Source: Akkermansiaceae bacterium
GTDB taxonomy: Bacteria; Verrucomicrobiota; Verrucomicrobiia; Verrucomicrobiales; Akkermansiaceae
NCBI GenBank assembly: GCA_022424905.1
Contig: JAKMGP010000298.1
Coordinates: 1-64,000, forward strand
Length of the DNA: 64,000 bases
Direction of reading: 5' to 3'
Positions within the stretch are counted from its first letter, which is position 1. Each line of letters opens with the position of its first letter. Of the stretch, positions 19,143 to 27,749 are shown one piece after another. The notes under the pieces are model-generated. The model made no database searches. It saw only the letters and a list, made by a program, of their open reading frames with translations, and was not told where the DNA came from. The translations under genes were made by a program, and so were the position numbers.

Positions 19143-19835
19143 CTAAATTTCCTGATAACCACTCTCGAAACTATTTCCCAGCATCGTGATAATCAAGAAG
19201 GCGATGCCCAGGTAACCACAAATCAATCCGGCAATCGCCATCCCTCGACCTTGTTGTGAGTTCCCCGGAGCATTCAGCTGATTCAAGCTCAAGTGCCCAC
19301 AAATTACGGCAGGAATCCCAAGAAAAAGTCCCCCGCAAAAACAAAATAAGACTAAGGAAAGAATACCACAAATCATACTCGCAATAGCGAGACCATTAGT
19401 GACCGGTAAAGAAGGTCCCGGGGTGTATGAGGCCCCCTCATCTCCCTCAACTGGGGGGGAATATGGCGACTGGGGAACCTCGTCTACTGAGGCATCGTCT
19501 AGCGCAGAGGCTTCAACCTTGACGGGGGGAAAATATGGTGACTGGGGAACTTCGTCTACTGAGGCATCGTCGAGCGCAGAGGCTTCAACCTCGACGGGGG
19601 GGGAATATGGTGACTGGGAGAGTTCGGGAATTAGGTCTTTCGAATCTTGGCTCTGAGGATGATTCCCACTTGGAGCCAGGTGACGGATTTCTTGCAAAGG
19701 CTTCCAGGAATCCATTCCTTCGTTCCAGACCAAGTCTTGAGGGCCGATCTCACCAGCTGCGATGCGGGCACTCAGAGTGACTTCATCGATCGGGCCGAAC
19801 TGCTGACCTCCTTTACCGTAAAACCATTCAATCAT
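19143..19835 (-). CDS. GYF_2-domain and DUF4190-type membrane protein with tandem repeats
   Basis: 230 aa. Residues 1-50 form a GYF_2 (DUF4339) domain (EWFYGKGGQQFGPIDEV, VWNEGMDSWKPL), a likely peptide-binding module. Residues 65-135 are a Pro/Ser/Asp/Glu-rich linker with two full and one partial copy of a 24-residue repeat (SPYSPPVEVEASALDDASVD type). The C-terminal 85 residues hold two membrane helices of the DUF4190 type (ASMICGILSLVLF and MAIAGLICGYLGIAFLI) with an ICGHLSL turn. The domain order is common in small membrane proteins of this phylum; the role is unknown. It lies 15 nt after fabI and 6 nt before the DUF2752 gene, so the three are probably co-transcribed. Confidence 0.82.
   Translation of the reverse strand: MIEWFYGKGGQQFGPIDEVTLSARIAAGEIGPQDLVWNEGMDSWKPLQEIRHLAPSGNHPQSQDSKDLIPELSQSPYSPPVEVEASALDDASVDEVPQSPYFPPVKVEASALDDASVDEVPQSPYSPPVEGDEGASYTPGPSLPVTNGLAIASMICGILSLVLFCFCGGLFLGIPAVICGHLSLNQLNAPGNSQQGRGMAIAGLICGYLGIAFLIITMLGNSFESGYQEI
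19453..19604. repeat. 72-bp in-frame tandem repeat, two copies plus a partial third
   Basis: The unit recurs at exactly 72-bp spacing (ATATGG at 19461, 19533 and 19605) with only a few substitutions between copies. It encodes the 24-residue linker repeat of the GYF_2/DUF4190 protein. The high identity suggests recent expansion. Confidence 0.88.
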
Positions 19836-19850
19836 AGAACCGTTGGTAGA

Positions 19851-20627
19851 TTACATTCCCATGATCTGGTAACCGCCATCGACGTAAAGCACCTGACCAG
19901 TGATTGATGCTGCGCCCTCACTTGCAAGGAAAACCCCGGTGGCACCCAATTCAGCGGTCGAACAAGAACGCTGCAAGGGAGCGTGCTCTTCATAATGCTT
20001 AATCATAGTGCCAAATCCGGAAATCCCACGCGCAGCCAATGTTTGGACCGGCCCAGCACTAATACAATTTACTCGAATTTTTTTCGGGCCCAGGTCGTAA
20101 GCTAGGTAACGGGTCGAAGCCTCAAGGCTCGCCTTGGCAACTCCCATCACATTGTAGTTCGGAACAACCTTGGCTGCACCGTAATAACTCATCGCCACGA
20201 TACTGCCGCCATTCGTCATCATCGGAGCAGCTCTCTGTGCCAAAGCGACCAGTGAATAAGCGCTAATGTCGTGGGAAGTCTTGAAAGCGTCACGCGTGGT
20301 GGTGAGAAAATCACCTTCAAGCGCCTCTTTCGGAGCAAACGCAACCGAGTGTAATACCAGATCGATAGTGTCCGTGTGCTCCTGCACTTTCTTGAAAAAC
20401 TCATCAAGTTCCTCGTCGCTCGTGACGTCACAAGGATAGAGGGGAACATCGTCACCAAAAGTAGCAGCCAATTGCTCCACGTTATCTTTTAGGCGCTCGC
20501 CTTGGTAATTAAAAATCAAATTTGCTCCGGCATCCGCCCATGCCTTGGCAATCGCCCAAGCTATGCTCCGCTTGTTTGCAACTCCAAATACAACTGCTGT
20601 CTTTCCACTCAATGGCTTGTCGCTCAT
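19851..20627 (-). CDS. fabI: Enoyl-[acyl-carrier-protein] reductase (NADH)
   Basis: Last reduction step of fatty-acid elongation in the cytoplasm. A short-chain dehydrogenase fold of 258 aa with the FabI-type cofactor motif GVANKRSIAWAIAKA. The active site has Tyr and Lys six residues apart (NYNVMGVAKASLEA), the Y-x6-K spacing of FabI rather than the Y-x3-K of ordinary SDRs. VNCISAGPVQTLAARGI is also diagnostic. First gene of a three-gene minus-strand run. ATG at 20627 is preceded by GAGAGAG, a modest ribosome-binding signal. Confidence 0.96.
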   Translation of the reverse strand: MSDKPLSGKTAVVFGVANKRSIAWAIAKAWADAGANLIFNYQGERLKDNVEQLAATFGDDVPLYPCDVTSDEELDEFFKKVQEHTDTIDLVLHSVAFAPKEALEGDFLTTTRDAFKTSHDISAYSLVALAQRAAPMMTNGGSIVAMSYYGAAKVVPNYNVMGVAKASLEASTRYLAYDLGPKKIRVNCISAGPVQTLAARGISGFGTMIKHYEEHAPLQRSCSTAELGATGVFLASEGAASITGQVLYVDGGYQIMGM

Positions 20628-20936
20628 ACGCGCTACTCTCTCTCAAATCACTTGCAAAAGCAATGATTTTGCAAAGGTAGGATGTGCTCTCAGTATTAAA
20701 GGTCATTCAAAATTTCACTCTCAAGGGGCCACCAGCCATCAAACATCATAAGTCGTCTCATCTTTGTGGAAAAACCGAGACCTCAATCTACTGTCGTCCA
20801 CTTTGGACCCTGCCGGTTTGATAAATGAATAATCCCATTCTAACTTGCGATAGGAACCTTTAACACTAAGCATCCTACATCCTCTCAATTATATCCCGAC
20901 CTGAAAGACATCGATCTATCACTCGGTAAATCCGCT
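20628..20936. other. Divergent intergenic region between fabI and the second DUF1549 gene
   Basis: 309 bp between divergent genes, so it must hold promoters for both. I see no long hairpin, repeat or recognisable operator. The stretch next to the DUF1549 start is AT-rich (about 20820-20900), but I could not place convincing -35/-10 boxes. No coding sequence. Confidence 0.6.
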
Positions 20937-23348
20937 ATGCTCCACTTCGTTTCCATCCTCCTTTGCCTCACAGGCTTTTTGGCTCATGGTTTCGAAAATT
21001 CACCCACACCTCAGAAGCGGCCTCCTCACGGAGAACACTGGGCCTTCAAGATGCCAGTCGCTAACGAAGATTCAATTGACCGATTGATCAATGCAAAGCT
21101 TACCAAGGTAAAGCTTGCAGCTGTTCCAAAGGCCCCTCGCGAAGTTCTCATTCGCCGTACTTTCCACGTCATCACTGGACTCTTACCAACCCCAAAAGAA
21201 AAGGCTCGGTGGATCGCCGATACTCGCGCTAATTGGCTCGCTCATCTCACTGAAGAACTTTTGGATCGCTCAAGCTTTGGCGAAAAATGGGGTCGTCATT
21301 GGCTGGACATAGCTCGCTATGCCGACACCCGTGGCGCTGCCCTGACAGACAATGAAGACTTTCCTTACGCTTTTACTTATCGCGACTGGGTCATTCGTGC
21401 CTTCAATGAATCTCTTCCCTACGATCAATTTCTCCATTACCAGATTGCAGCCGACTTAATGGATCTTCCGCGTGAGGAACTCGCTGCCCTGGGATTTCTG
21501 ACCGTTGGCCGCGCCTATCAGGGGGGGCAAAACCACCTCGTCATCGCTGATCGGATCGATGTCGCCACCCGGAGCACAATGGGCCTCACCGTCGCCTGTG
21601 CACGCTGCCACGATCACAAAACTGATCCTATTCCCACCGCAGATTACTATGCCCTCTATGGCGTTTTTAATAGCTCTCTCATTCCTAAAGAGCTTCCAGT
21701 CATCGCCGAACCTTCGCAGGAACCCGGAGCAATTGCTTACCGCTCAGAATTAAAGAAAAAAGCCCTAGCGGTGCACCAACACGTTAAGAAATGCGTTCCC
21801 AGTTACAAAACACCCACAAATTACCTAAATTTCAACCTACCTTCAGGCACCAAGTTAAACCAAACACAACGCGATCGGTTCCGTAAGCTTACTGGTATTG
21901 TAACCCGCTTTCAAGCCAACTCCCCCTTTGCAATTCCGCGGGCCATGGTACTCAGGGAAAAACCGCACCCAGTTAACCCACGCATCCACGAACGGGGAAA
22001 CCCCCGCACGCAAGGCAAGTCCGTTCCTCGAGCCTTTCTTTCTATCTTCCGCAAAAAAGACCAACACTTCACCAAAGGGTCAGGCCGCCTTGAGTTTGCG
22101 CATCGGCTCACCGACAACCAGAACCCCCTTACTTCACGTGTCTGGGCAAATCGCGTCTGGATGCACCTCACCGGCTCACCCATCGTTAATTCACCAGGCG
22201 ACTTCGGAACACAAACCGAAAGACCCATTCAAATAGAACTTCTCGATTCCCTCGCTCTTTTTCTCACGAATAACGAGTGGTCCACCAAGGCGCTCATTAA
22301 ATACATTATTACTTCGGAAACATTTCAAAGATCTAGCCAAACCACCCCCGAACTTCGAGAGAAAGACCCCTCAAACATCTACTACGCCCGAGCCAATCGT
22401 CAGCGAAAGGATCTGGAAGCCTGGCGCGACTCAGCCCTTCAGGTCAGTGGCCGCCTAGTGCGCAAAATGGGAGGTAAGCCTTTCAATCTTGACGAGCCAC
22501 CGTATGAGGGACGTCGGACTATTTACGCTAAGACACGGCGCGGTTTTCTTCCCTCAATCATGCGGGCCTTTGATTTCCCCGGCTCTGAGGAAGCCCTGAT
22601 GAAGCGCACGACCACCACCACACCAACTCAGGCTCTCTATCTTATGAACAGCCCATTTCTTCTCGGAGAAGCACGAGCCATTGCCAAGAAAACCTCCTCA
22701 ATCAAGGAAATCTACCGAACCATCCTCCAACGTGATCCAACCACGATTGAAATTAATTCAACGGAGGCATGGCTTGGCAGAGCCCATAGCAGCCGCACCT
22801 CAGGAGCCTGGGATTACGGATACCTACAAAAGGGCTCCCTTTCATTCAAACCCCTTCCTCACTTCGAAGAGGGTCAATGGAGAGGAACACAGGAACTTCC
22901 CGATCAAACCCTTGGCTGGCTCAATTGGACTTCAAACGGCGGACACCCCGAGACCGATAAACATGCCACGCTTAAATGGACCGCAATAGAAAGTGGGAAA
23001 GTCAACATCACGGGAAGTTTTGTCGCACCAAGTAAAAAAGGGAATGGCCTCATTGCCCGCATCATGAAACCAGACGGAGAAATTCTTGGAGAATGGACCC
23101 TTAATCCAACCGAAGGCATTCCTACCAAACTTAAAGGGATCGAAGTAAAATCAGGTGACGAATTATGGTTTGTCGCCGATAGTCGGGGCGAGGTTGCGTT
23201 TGATTCCTTTCGCTGGGCACCAAAAATATCTGATCTAAAGGGCCTCATCTCCGATGCTAAAAATGATTTCTCTGGTCCCGGCCTTGCTCCCCAAGCCCAA
23301 CTTGCACAAGCGCTGCTTTTGAGTAACGAATTCTTCTATATTGATTGA
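20937..23348 (+). CDS. Exported DUF1549/DUF1553 protein with an inserted beta-sandwich domain
   Basis: 803 aa with a signal peptide (residues 1-18). Unlike the first paralogue it lacks the N-terminal cytochrome domain. DUF1549 runs from about 45 (GEKWGRHWLDIARYADTRGA) and holds a CxxCH (C221-AR-C224-H225, followed by DHKTDPIP). DUF1553 starts near 380 (NPLTSRVWANRVWMHL, RKDLEAWRDSALQVSGRL). A beta-rich segment at about 623-765 (NWTSNGG, VNITGSFVAP, ELWFVADSRG, FDSFRWAP) interrupts DUF1553 before its terminal ALLLSNEFFYID. The insert looks like a carbohydrate-binding jelly roll, which is inference. It is followed 3 nt later by its DUF1501 partner. Confidence 0.88.
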   Translation: MLHFVSILLCLTGFLAHGFENSPTPQKRPPHGEHWAFKMPVANEDSIDRLINAKLTKVKLAAVPKAPREVLIRRTFHVITGLLPTPKEKARWIADTRANWLAHLTEELLDRSSFGEKWGRHWLDIARYADTRGAALTDNEDFPYAFTYRDWVIRAFNESLPYDQFLHYQIAADLMDLPREELAALGFLTVGRAYQGGQNHLVIADRIDVATRSTMGLTVACARCHDHKTDPIPTADYYALYGVFNSSLIPKELPVIAEPSQEPGAIAYRSELKKKALAVHQHVKKCVPSYKTPTNYLNFNLPSGTKLNQTQRDRFRKLTGIVTRFQANSPFAIPRAMVLREKPHPVNPRIHERGNPRTQGKSVPRAFLSIFRKKDQHFTKGSGRLEFAHRLTDNQNPLTSRVWANRVWMHLTGSPIVNSPGDFGTQTERPIQIELLDSLALFLTNNEWSTKALIKYIITSETFQRSSQTTPELREKDPSNIYYARANRQRKDLEAWRDSALQVSGRLVRKMGGKPFNLDEPPYEGRRTIYAKTRRGFLPSIMRAFDFPGSEEALMKRTTTTTPTQALYLMNSPFLLGEARAIAKKTSSIKEIYRTILQRDPTTIEINSTEAWLGRAHSSRTSGAWDYGYLQKGSLSFKPLPHFEEGQWRGTQELPDQTLGWLNWTSNGGHPETDKHATLKWTAIESGKVNITGSFVAPSKKGNGLIARIMKPDGEILGEWTLNPTEGIPTKLKGIEVKSGDELWFVADSRGEVAFDSFRWAPKISDLKGLISDAKNDFSGPGLAPQAQLAQALLLSNEFFYID

Positions 23349-23351
23349 ACT

Positions 23352-24770
23352 ATGAGTGGACATCATTCCTTCGGACACGGTGGCTTCGTCACTTCGCGGC
23401 GCGATTTTCTTCAGCGCTGCGGAATGGGCCTCGGCGCCCTCGCCGTCCCCACACTCAACGGCCAATCGATCAGCCCGCTTGTGCCCCGCCAATCACAGAC
23501 CGAAGGAAAAGCAAAGGCCGTCATTCATCTCTTCATGAATGGAGGCCCATCTCAAGTTGACACTTTTGATCCCAAACCCGAGCTCACCAAATACCACAAC
23601 AAAAAGATTCCTCTTGAGCTCAAGACCGAGCGACCCACCGGCGTCGCCTTGGGCTCACCCTTTAAATTCAAAAAGCACGGGGAATCCGGCCTGGAAATCT
23701 CTGAACTTTTCCCAAATGTTGCCAAGTCGGCGGACGAGCTTTGCGTCATACGCTCAATGCATGCCGATGTCCCTAATCACGAACCGTCCTTACTCCTGAT
23801 GAATTGTGGCGATTCACGACTATCACGCCCAAGCGTCGGTTCATGGGTGACCTATGGTCTAGGAACCGAAAACCAAAATCTCCCCGGATTCGTAACAATG
23901 TGCCCTGGCGGATATCCCATCTCCCGCACTCAAAACTGGCAATCCGGATTCCTTCCCGCGGCCTACCAAGGAACCTACGTCGACTCCAAGACCACTGACC
24001 CTCGGAAACTCATTGATCATGTCACTCCGACCCACCTGTCCCGCAAACGGCAGCGCGATCAACTGGATTTCCTACGCCACTTGAACGAGGTCCACTCCAA
24101 GAAACGGGACTCTGATTCCGATCTTGAGGCGCGCCTCGAGAGCTTTGAACTCGCCTACCGTATGCAACTTGAAGCAACCGATGCCTTCGACGTCAGCCTC
24201 GAACCGAAATATATCCGCGAACTTTATGGCGACACCTTGCAAGGGCGCCAAATGCTAATCACCCGTCGGCTGGTTGAACGCGGGGTTCGCTTCGTGCAAG
24301 TTTGGCATGGCGCGGGTCAGCCCTGGGATAATCACGATGACCTTGAAAAGAACCATCGCCGGCTGGCTAAAGAATGTGATCAGGCTATTGGGGCTCTCTT
24401 AATTGATCTTAAACAACGTGGAATGCTCGACGAAACCCTCGTCCTCTGGGGGGGAGAATTTGGCCGAACTCCGGTCGTCGAAATGCCAAAGGAGGGAACC
24501 AATGCCGGCAAGATCAACGGGCGCGACCACAATCACTATGGCTTTACCACCTGGATGGCAGGTGGCGGCGTCAAAGGAGGATATGTTCACGGCGCTACCG
24601 ATGACTTCGGTTTTCAAGCCGTGAAAGACAAGGTCCATGTGCACGACCTCCACGCCACCATGCTCCATCAACTCGGCTTCAATCACGAAAAACTCACCTA
24701 TCGTTACAGCGGTCGAGATTTTCGCTTAACCGACGTCCACGGAGAAATCATTCATGCCTTACTTGCTTAG
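23352..24770 (+). CDS. Tat-exported DUF1501 protein, second copy
   Basis: 472 aa, a paralogue of the product of 10158-11576. The Tat signal is SRRDFLQRCGMGLGALAVP. The DUF1501 core reads VIHLFMNGGPSQVDTFDPKPELTKYH, then HADVPNHEPS, TYGLGTENQNLPGFV, WDNHDDLEKNH, LKQRGMLDETLVLWGGEFGRTP and GRDHNHYGFT. It starts 3 nt after the DUF1549/1553 stop, so translation is probably coupled. The two copies keep the same length and motifs but differ through most of the sequence, which points to an old duplication of the pair. Confidence 0.9.
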   Translation: MSGHHSFGHGGFVTSRRDFLQRCGMGLGALAVPTLNGQSISPLVPRQSQTEGKAKAVIHLFMNGGPSQVDTFDPKPELTKYHNKKIPLELKTERPTGVALGSPFKFKKHGESGLEISELFPNVAKSADELCVIRSMHADVPNHEPSLLLMNCGDSRLSRPSVGSWVTYGLGTENQNLPGFVTMCPGGYPISRTQNWQSGFLPAAYQGTYVDSKTTDPRKLIDHVTPTHLSRKRQRDQLDFLRHLNEVHSKKRDSDSDLEARLESFELAYRMQLEATDAFDVSLEPKYIRELYGDTLQGRQMLITRRLVERGVRFVQVWHGAGQPWDNHDDLEKNHRRLAKECDQAIGALLIDLKQRGMLDETLVLWGGEFGRTPVVEMPKEGTNAGKINGRDHNHYGFTTWMAGGGVKGGYVHGATDDFGFQAVKDKVHVHDLHATMLHQLGFNHEKLTYRYSGRDFRLTDVHGEIIHALLA

Positions 24771-24988
24771 AATGATGGGATTGTTTCCCCCACAAAGACC
24801 GCGATTATGACGCGCTCACCAATCCACAAAAATCCCTTCACCGACAATTACCGCCACAAAAATCAGAGCGAAACCCGATAATTGAGGATGGGTGAAGTAT
24901 AATTTTAGGAGAATTCTTCGAAAAGTAGATCAATCAGTCCGCTTTTTTTGTTGGAGTAGCCTCCCCCCTTTACGCTTGAATCAATTTA

Positions 24989-25930
24989 GTGACTCAGGAA
25001 CGGCAGGATCAACTCGCAGATGGCTCTTATGAGTTCCTCGCAATTTTTTTGGAGGGGCTTCCTTTCATCTTCCTTGGCACCCTCGTCAGCGGATTCCTCG
25101 GTACCTATTTACCACGTGGGGCCTTTGAGAAAATCCTCCCTAAGAATAACACCCTCGCTGTTCTGATAAGCGGACTTCTGGGTGCTGTTTTTCCAGTCTG
25201 CGAATGCGCGGTCGTGCCAGTAATCCGTCGGCTTGTGAAAAATGGGCTCCCGGTCTCCTGTGCACTCGCCTATATGCTAGCTGCTCCAATCTTTAATCCT
25301 GTCACAGCAATCAGTACCTATAAGGCATTTAACAATTCACCAGAGATCACAATTTCGAGACTCGCCATGGGCTATATGATTGCGGTCTTCATTGCCTTAA
25401 TTGTTGCACGCAAGACTCACAGTTTTTTCCTCAAGGCATCTGTCAAAACGGAGAATGGTAATGACCATCACCACCCACGAAATCTTAACGCCGCGCTCAA
25501 TAATTCGCTGCGAGACCTCATGGATGTGGGACTCTACTTCTGCATCGGTGTTGTCCTAACCGCTATTTTAAAAACCACTGTCATCGACCCCACTGATGAC
25601 TTCTGGAAGGAGCTCGCTAATAATTCGATCGTAGGATCGATCGGCATGATGTTCCTAGCTTTCGTGCTTTCACTTTGCTCAACTTCGGACGCTTTCATCG
25701 CCGCGAATTTTCATAACTTTAAATACGGCCCCAAACTCGCATTCATGGTTTTTGGCCCTATGATGGACGCCAAGTTAATCTTTCTTTACTCTACGGTCTT
25801 CAAGTGGAAGTTTATTCTTTTCCTCTTCGTCGCTATCTTCATTTTGACTGGAGCATTGAGTATTCTCTTTGAGACAAAACTTCTTCCTGGTTGGATGTCT
25901 CAACAAACAGAAATCCCCTTGGCTCCATGA
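24989..25930 (+). CDS. UPF0718/ArsP-family permease
   Basis: 313 aa with about eight membrane segments. The family motif GAVFPVCECAVVPVIRRLVKNGLP (Cys-x-Cys in a helix end) and its C-terminal counterpart LSLCSTSDAFIAANF are clear. The family includes ArsP organoarsenical efflux permeases and YcgR-type proteins of unknown substrate. A His cluster (DHHHP) in the central loop hints at metal binding. The start is GTG at 24989 without a Shine-Dalgarno. The stop overlaps the next ATG (ATGA at 25927-25930), so the two genes are translationally coupled. No regulator gene lies nearby. Confidence 0.85.
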   Translation: MTQERQDQLADGSYEFLAIFLEGLPFIFLGTLVSGFLGTYLPRGAFEKILPKNNTLAVLISGLLGAVFPVCECAVVPVIRRLVKNGLPVSCALAYMLAAPIFNPVTAISTYKAFNNSPEITISRLAMGYMIAVFIALIVARKTHSFFLKASVKTENGNDHHHPRNLNAALNNSLRDLMDVGLYFCIGVVLTAILKTTVIDPTDDFWKELANNSIVGSIGMMFLAFVLSLCSTSDAFIAANFHNFKYGPKLAFMVFGPMMDAKLIFLYSTVFKWKFILFLFVAIFILTGALSILFETKLLPGWMSQQTEIPLAP

Positions 25931-26796
25931 CTTCTCTAGACACCCGTCTCTTCGGATTCCTCGCCTGCCTCTGGGGTGGTCTCCTAATCTATTTTTATCA
26001 TTCAACCCGAATCCGTGACTACCTTGATATCGGCTTTCACCATTTCATTATGATCGGTGGGATTGGCATGTTGATTCTCGGAGCGTACTCGCTCATCAAT
26101 CCAAAATCGAAATCTAATAAAACTGAAAATTTAAAGTCATGTTGCCATGACCATGGGGATCATGATGATGAGCAACATTCCCACGATCATAACGACTGCC
26201 ATGACCACGGGGATCATTGCCATCATGATCACGATGAGGGACATGGCCCCTTCATTACTATTTTCCTAACCCTTACCCCCCTCATCTTGGCGATGACTCA
26301 CACCCAAGACAAACTTTCCAACGGTGGAATGGCAAAAAAAGGACTTTATGAAAAACCGGCTCTCACCAGCGCCAATCTCCCTCCCTTCACCCGGCAGGAC
26401 CTTGAAAAGAATGTCCCAAAAAACGAACATGGCGAATTCCAACTTCGGATGATCTCTGCTTACTACGCTGCTGGAGATCTCGAAATTCAGGATATCTTTG
26501 AGGGACTCCCAGTCGAACTTGAAGGAAGAATCGCACCCGAAAAAATAAATAATGCATCCGGTAATCGTCTCCGTATTTTCCGGTCCATCATCACCTGCTG
26601 CGCAGCCGATCTTCAAATCGTTGGCGTCTCTCTGGAATTCCCGGAAGAGGCCAACCGTCCTCAAGTTGAAGACTGGGTGAAAGCCAGTGGCACGCTAACT
26701 TTTGAAACGGTAGAGGACGATGTCCTCCCACTCCTTAAAATCCGCGAAGTCATTCCGGCTGAAGAGCCCTATTCGGAATTCCGCCGCCGTCAATAA
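25927..26796 (+). CDS. TIGR03943/DUF1980-type protein with a His-rich loop, partner of the permease
   Basis: 289 aa. Two N-terminal membrane segments and one after the His-rich stretch surround a loop with dozens of His, Asp and Cys (CCHDHGDHDDEQHSHDH, then CHDHGDHCHHDHDEGHG), a strong candidate for binding Zn or other divalent metals. The C-terminal half is soluble (FEGLPVELEGRIA, IITCCAADLQIVGVSLEF) and matches the DUF1980/YcgQ-type domain; the CC pair may also bind metal. I chose ATG 25927, which overlaps the permease stop, over a longer frame starting at 25891. The permease plus DUF1980 pairing recurs in bacteria and suggests one membrane complex. Its substrate is not established here. 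Confidence 0.82.
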   Translation: MTSLDTRLFGFLACLWGGLLIYFYHSTRIRDYLDIGFHHFIMIGGIGMLILGAYSLINPKSKSNKTENLKSCCHDHGDHDDEQHSHDHNDCHDHGDHCHHDHDEGHGPFITIFLTLTPLILAMTHTQDKLSNGGMAKKGLYEKPALTSANLPPFTRQDLEKNVPKNEHGEFQLRMISAYYAAGDLEIQDIFEGLPVELEGRIAPEKINNASGNRLRIFRSIITCCAADLQIVGVSLEFPEEANRPQVEDWVKASGTLTFETVEDDVLPLLKIREVIPAEEPYSEFRRRQ

Positions 26797-26802
26797 AGCC
26801 CT

Positions 26803-27705
26803 ATGCCCCTTAAAGCCCTCCGTAACGAGCTACTCGGAACAGTCCTTGGATCCAGAGAAGCTGTGGATCTTCTCCTCACCTCGCTTCTAGCCAATGGGCA
26901 TGCCTTGGTTACCGGCCCTCCAGGGATTGGGAAGACTACCCTTGCCCAGACTCTTGCAACTCTTTTTAGTGGAAGCTATCGCCGCATTCAATTTACCCCA
27001 GATTTACTTCCCTCTGACATTCTCGGCTACCAACTCTATCGACCTCAAAACGGCGAATTCGAATTTATCGCAGGCCCTATTTTTGCGAACTTTGTGCTGG
27101 CAGACGAAATCAACCGAGCTTCACCCCGCACCCAATCGTCCCTGCTCGAGGCCATGAACGAGCAACAAGTCACCATCGATGGCTCAACCCGTAAACTTGC
27201 TGATCCATTTCTTGTTATTGCGACTCAAAACGACACCTCCTCAACCGGCACCTTTCCACTTCCCGAGCCACAACTCGATCGATTCCTGCTCTCAATCCCA
27301 ATGGGCCTTCCAGATGACCAAACTCAATTAGAAATCTTACGCTTTCATGCAGGAGGAAAATCCACCCAAGCTTCGGAGCCCGTCATTTCGTTAGAGCAAC
27401 TAATCCAGCTCCAAGCCAGAACCTCAAAGATTTCCGTATCGGACACTTTGCAACGATACCTTCTTGCCCTTTGTCAAACAACCCGGTCGTTAATTGGTCA
27501 AGATCATGCTGTGTCAACTCGAGCCACGCTTGCTCTTCAAAAAGCAGCTCAAGCTGCTGCCCTCCTTGACAATCAAGAATCAATCCATCCAGATCACGTT
27601 CAGAAAATCTTTCCCCACGTTTTACGCCATCGCCTTCTCACCGAAGACGCTCCCGATCGCGATCACCTCCTTCAGGCAGTTCTAGAACAGACACCTGTCC
27701 CTTGA
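26803..27705 (+). CDS. moxR: MoxR-family AAA+ ATPase
   Basis: 300 aa. Walker A GPPGIGKTT lies near residue 38, Walker B is FVLADEINRA, sensor 1 is VIATQND, followed by EPQLDRFLLSIPMGLPD, the usual MoxR pattern; a helical lid lies at the C-terminus. MoxR ATPases act as chaperones that mature partner proteins or insert metals, usually with DUF58 and von Willebrand-domain partners encoded alongside. None is present here. The gene lies 6 nt after the His-rich protein gene, so a link to that module is possible but unproven. Confidence 0.9.
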   Translation: MPLKALRNELLGTVLGSREAVDLLLTSLLANGHALVTGPPGIGKTTLAQTLATLFSGSYRRIQFTPDLLPSDILGYQLYRPQNGEFEFIAGPIFANFVLADEINRASPRTQSSLLEAMNEQQVTIDGSTRKLADPFLVIATQNDTSSTGTFPLPEPQLDRFLLSIPMGLPDDQTQLEILRFHAGGKSTQASEPVISLEQLIQLQARTSKISVSDTLQRYLLALCQTTRSLIGQDHAVSTRATLALQKAAQAAALLDNQESIHPDHVQKIFPHVLRHRLLTEDAPDRDHLLQAVLEQTPVP

Positions 27706-27749
27706 TTCAAGCATTGAGCACATTTTTAATTCAGCATAACCTGTAATTA

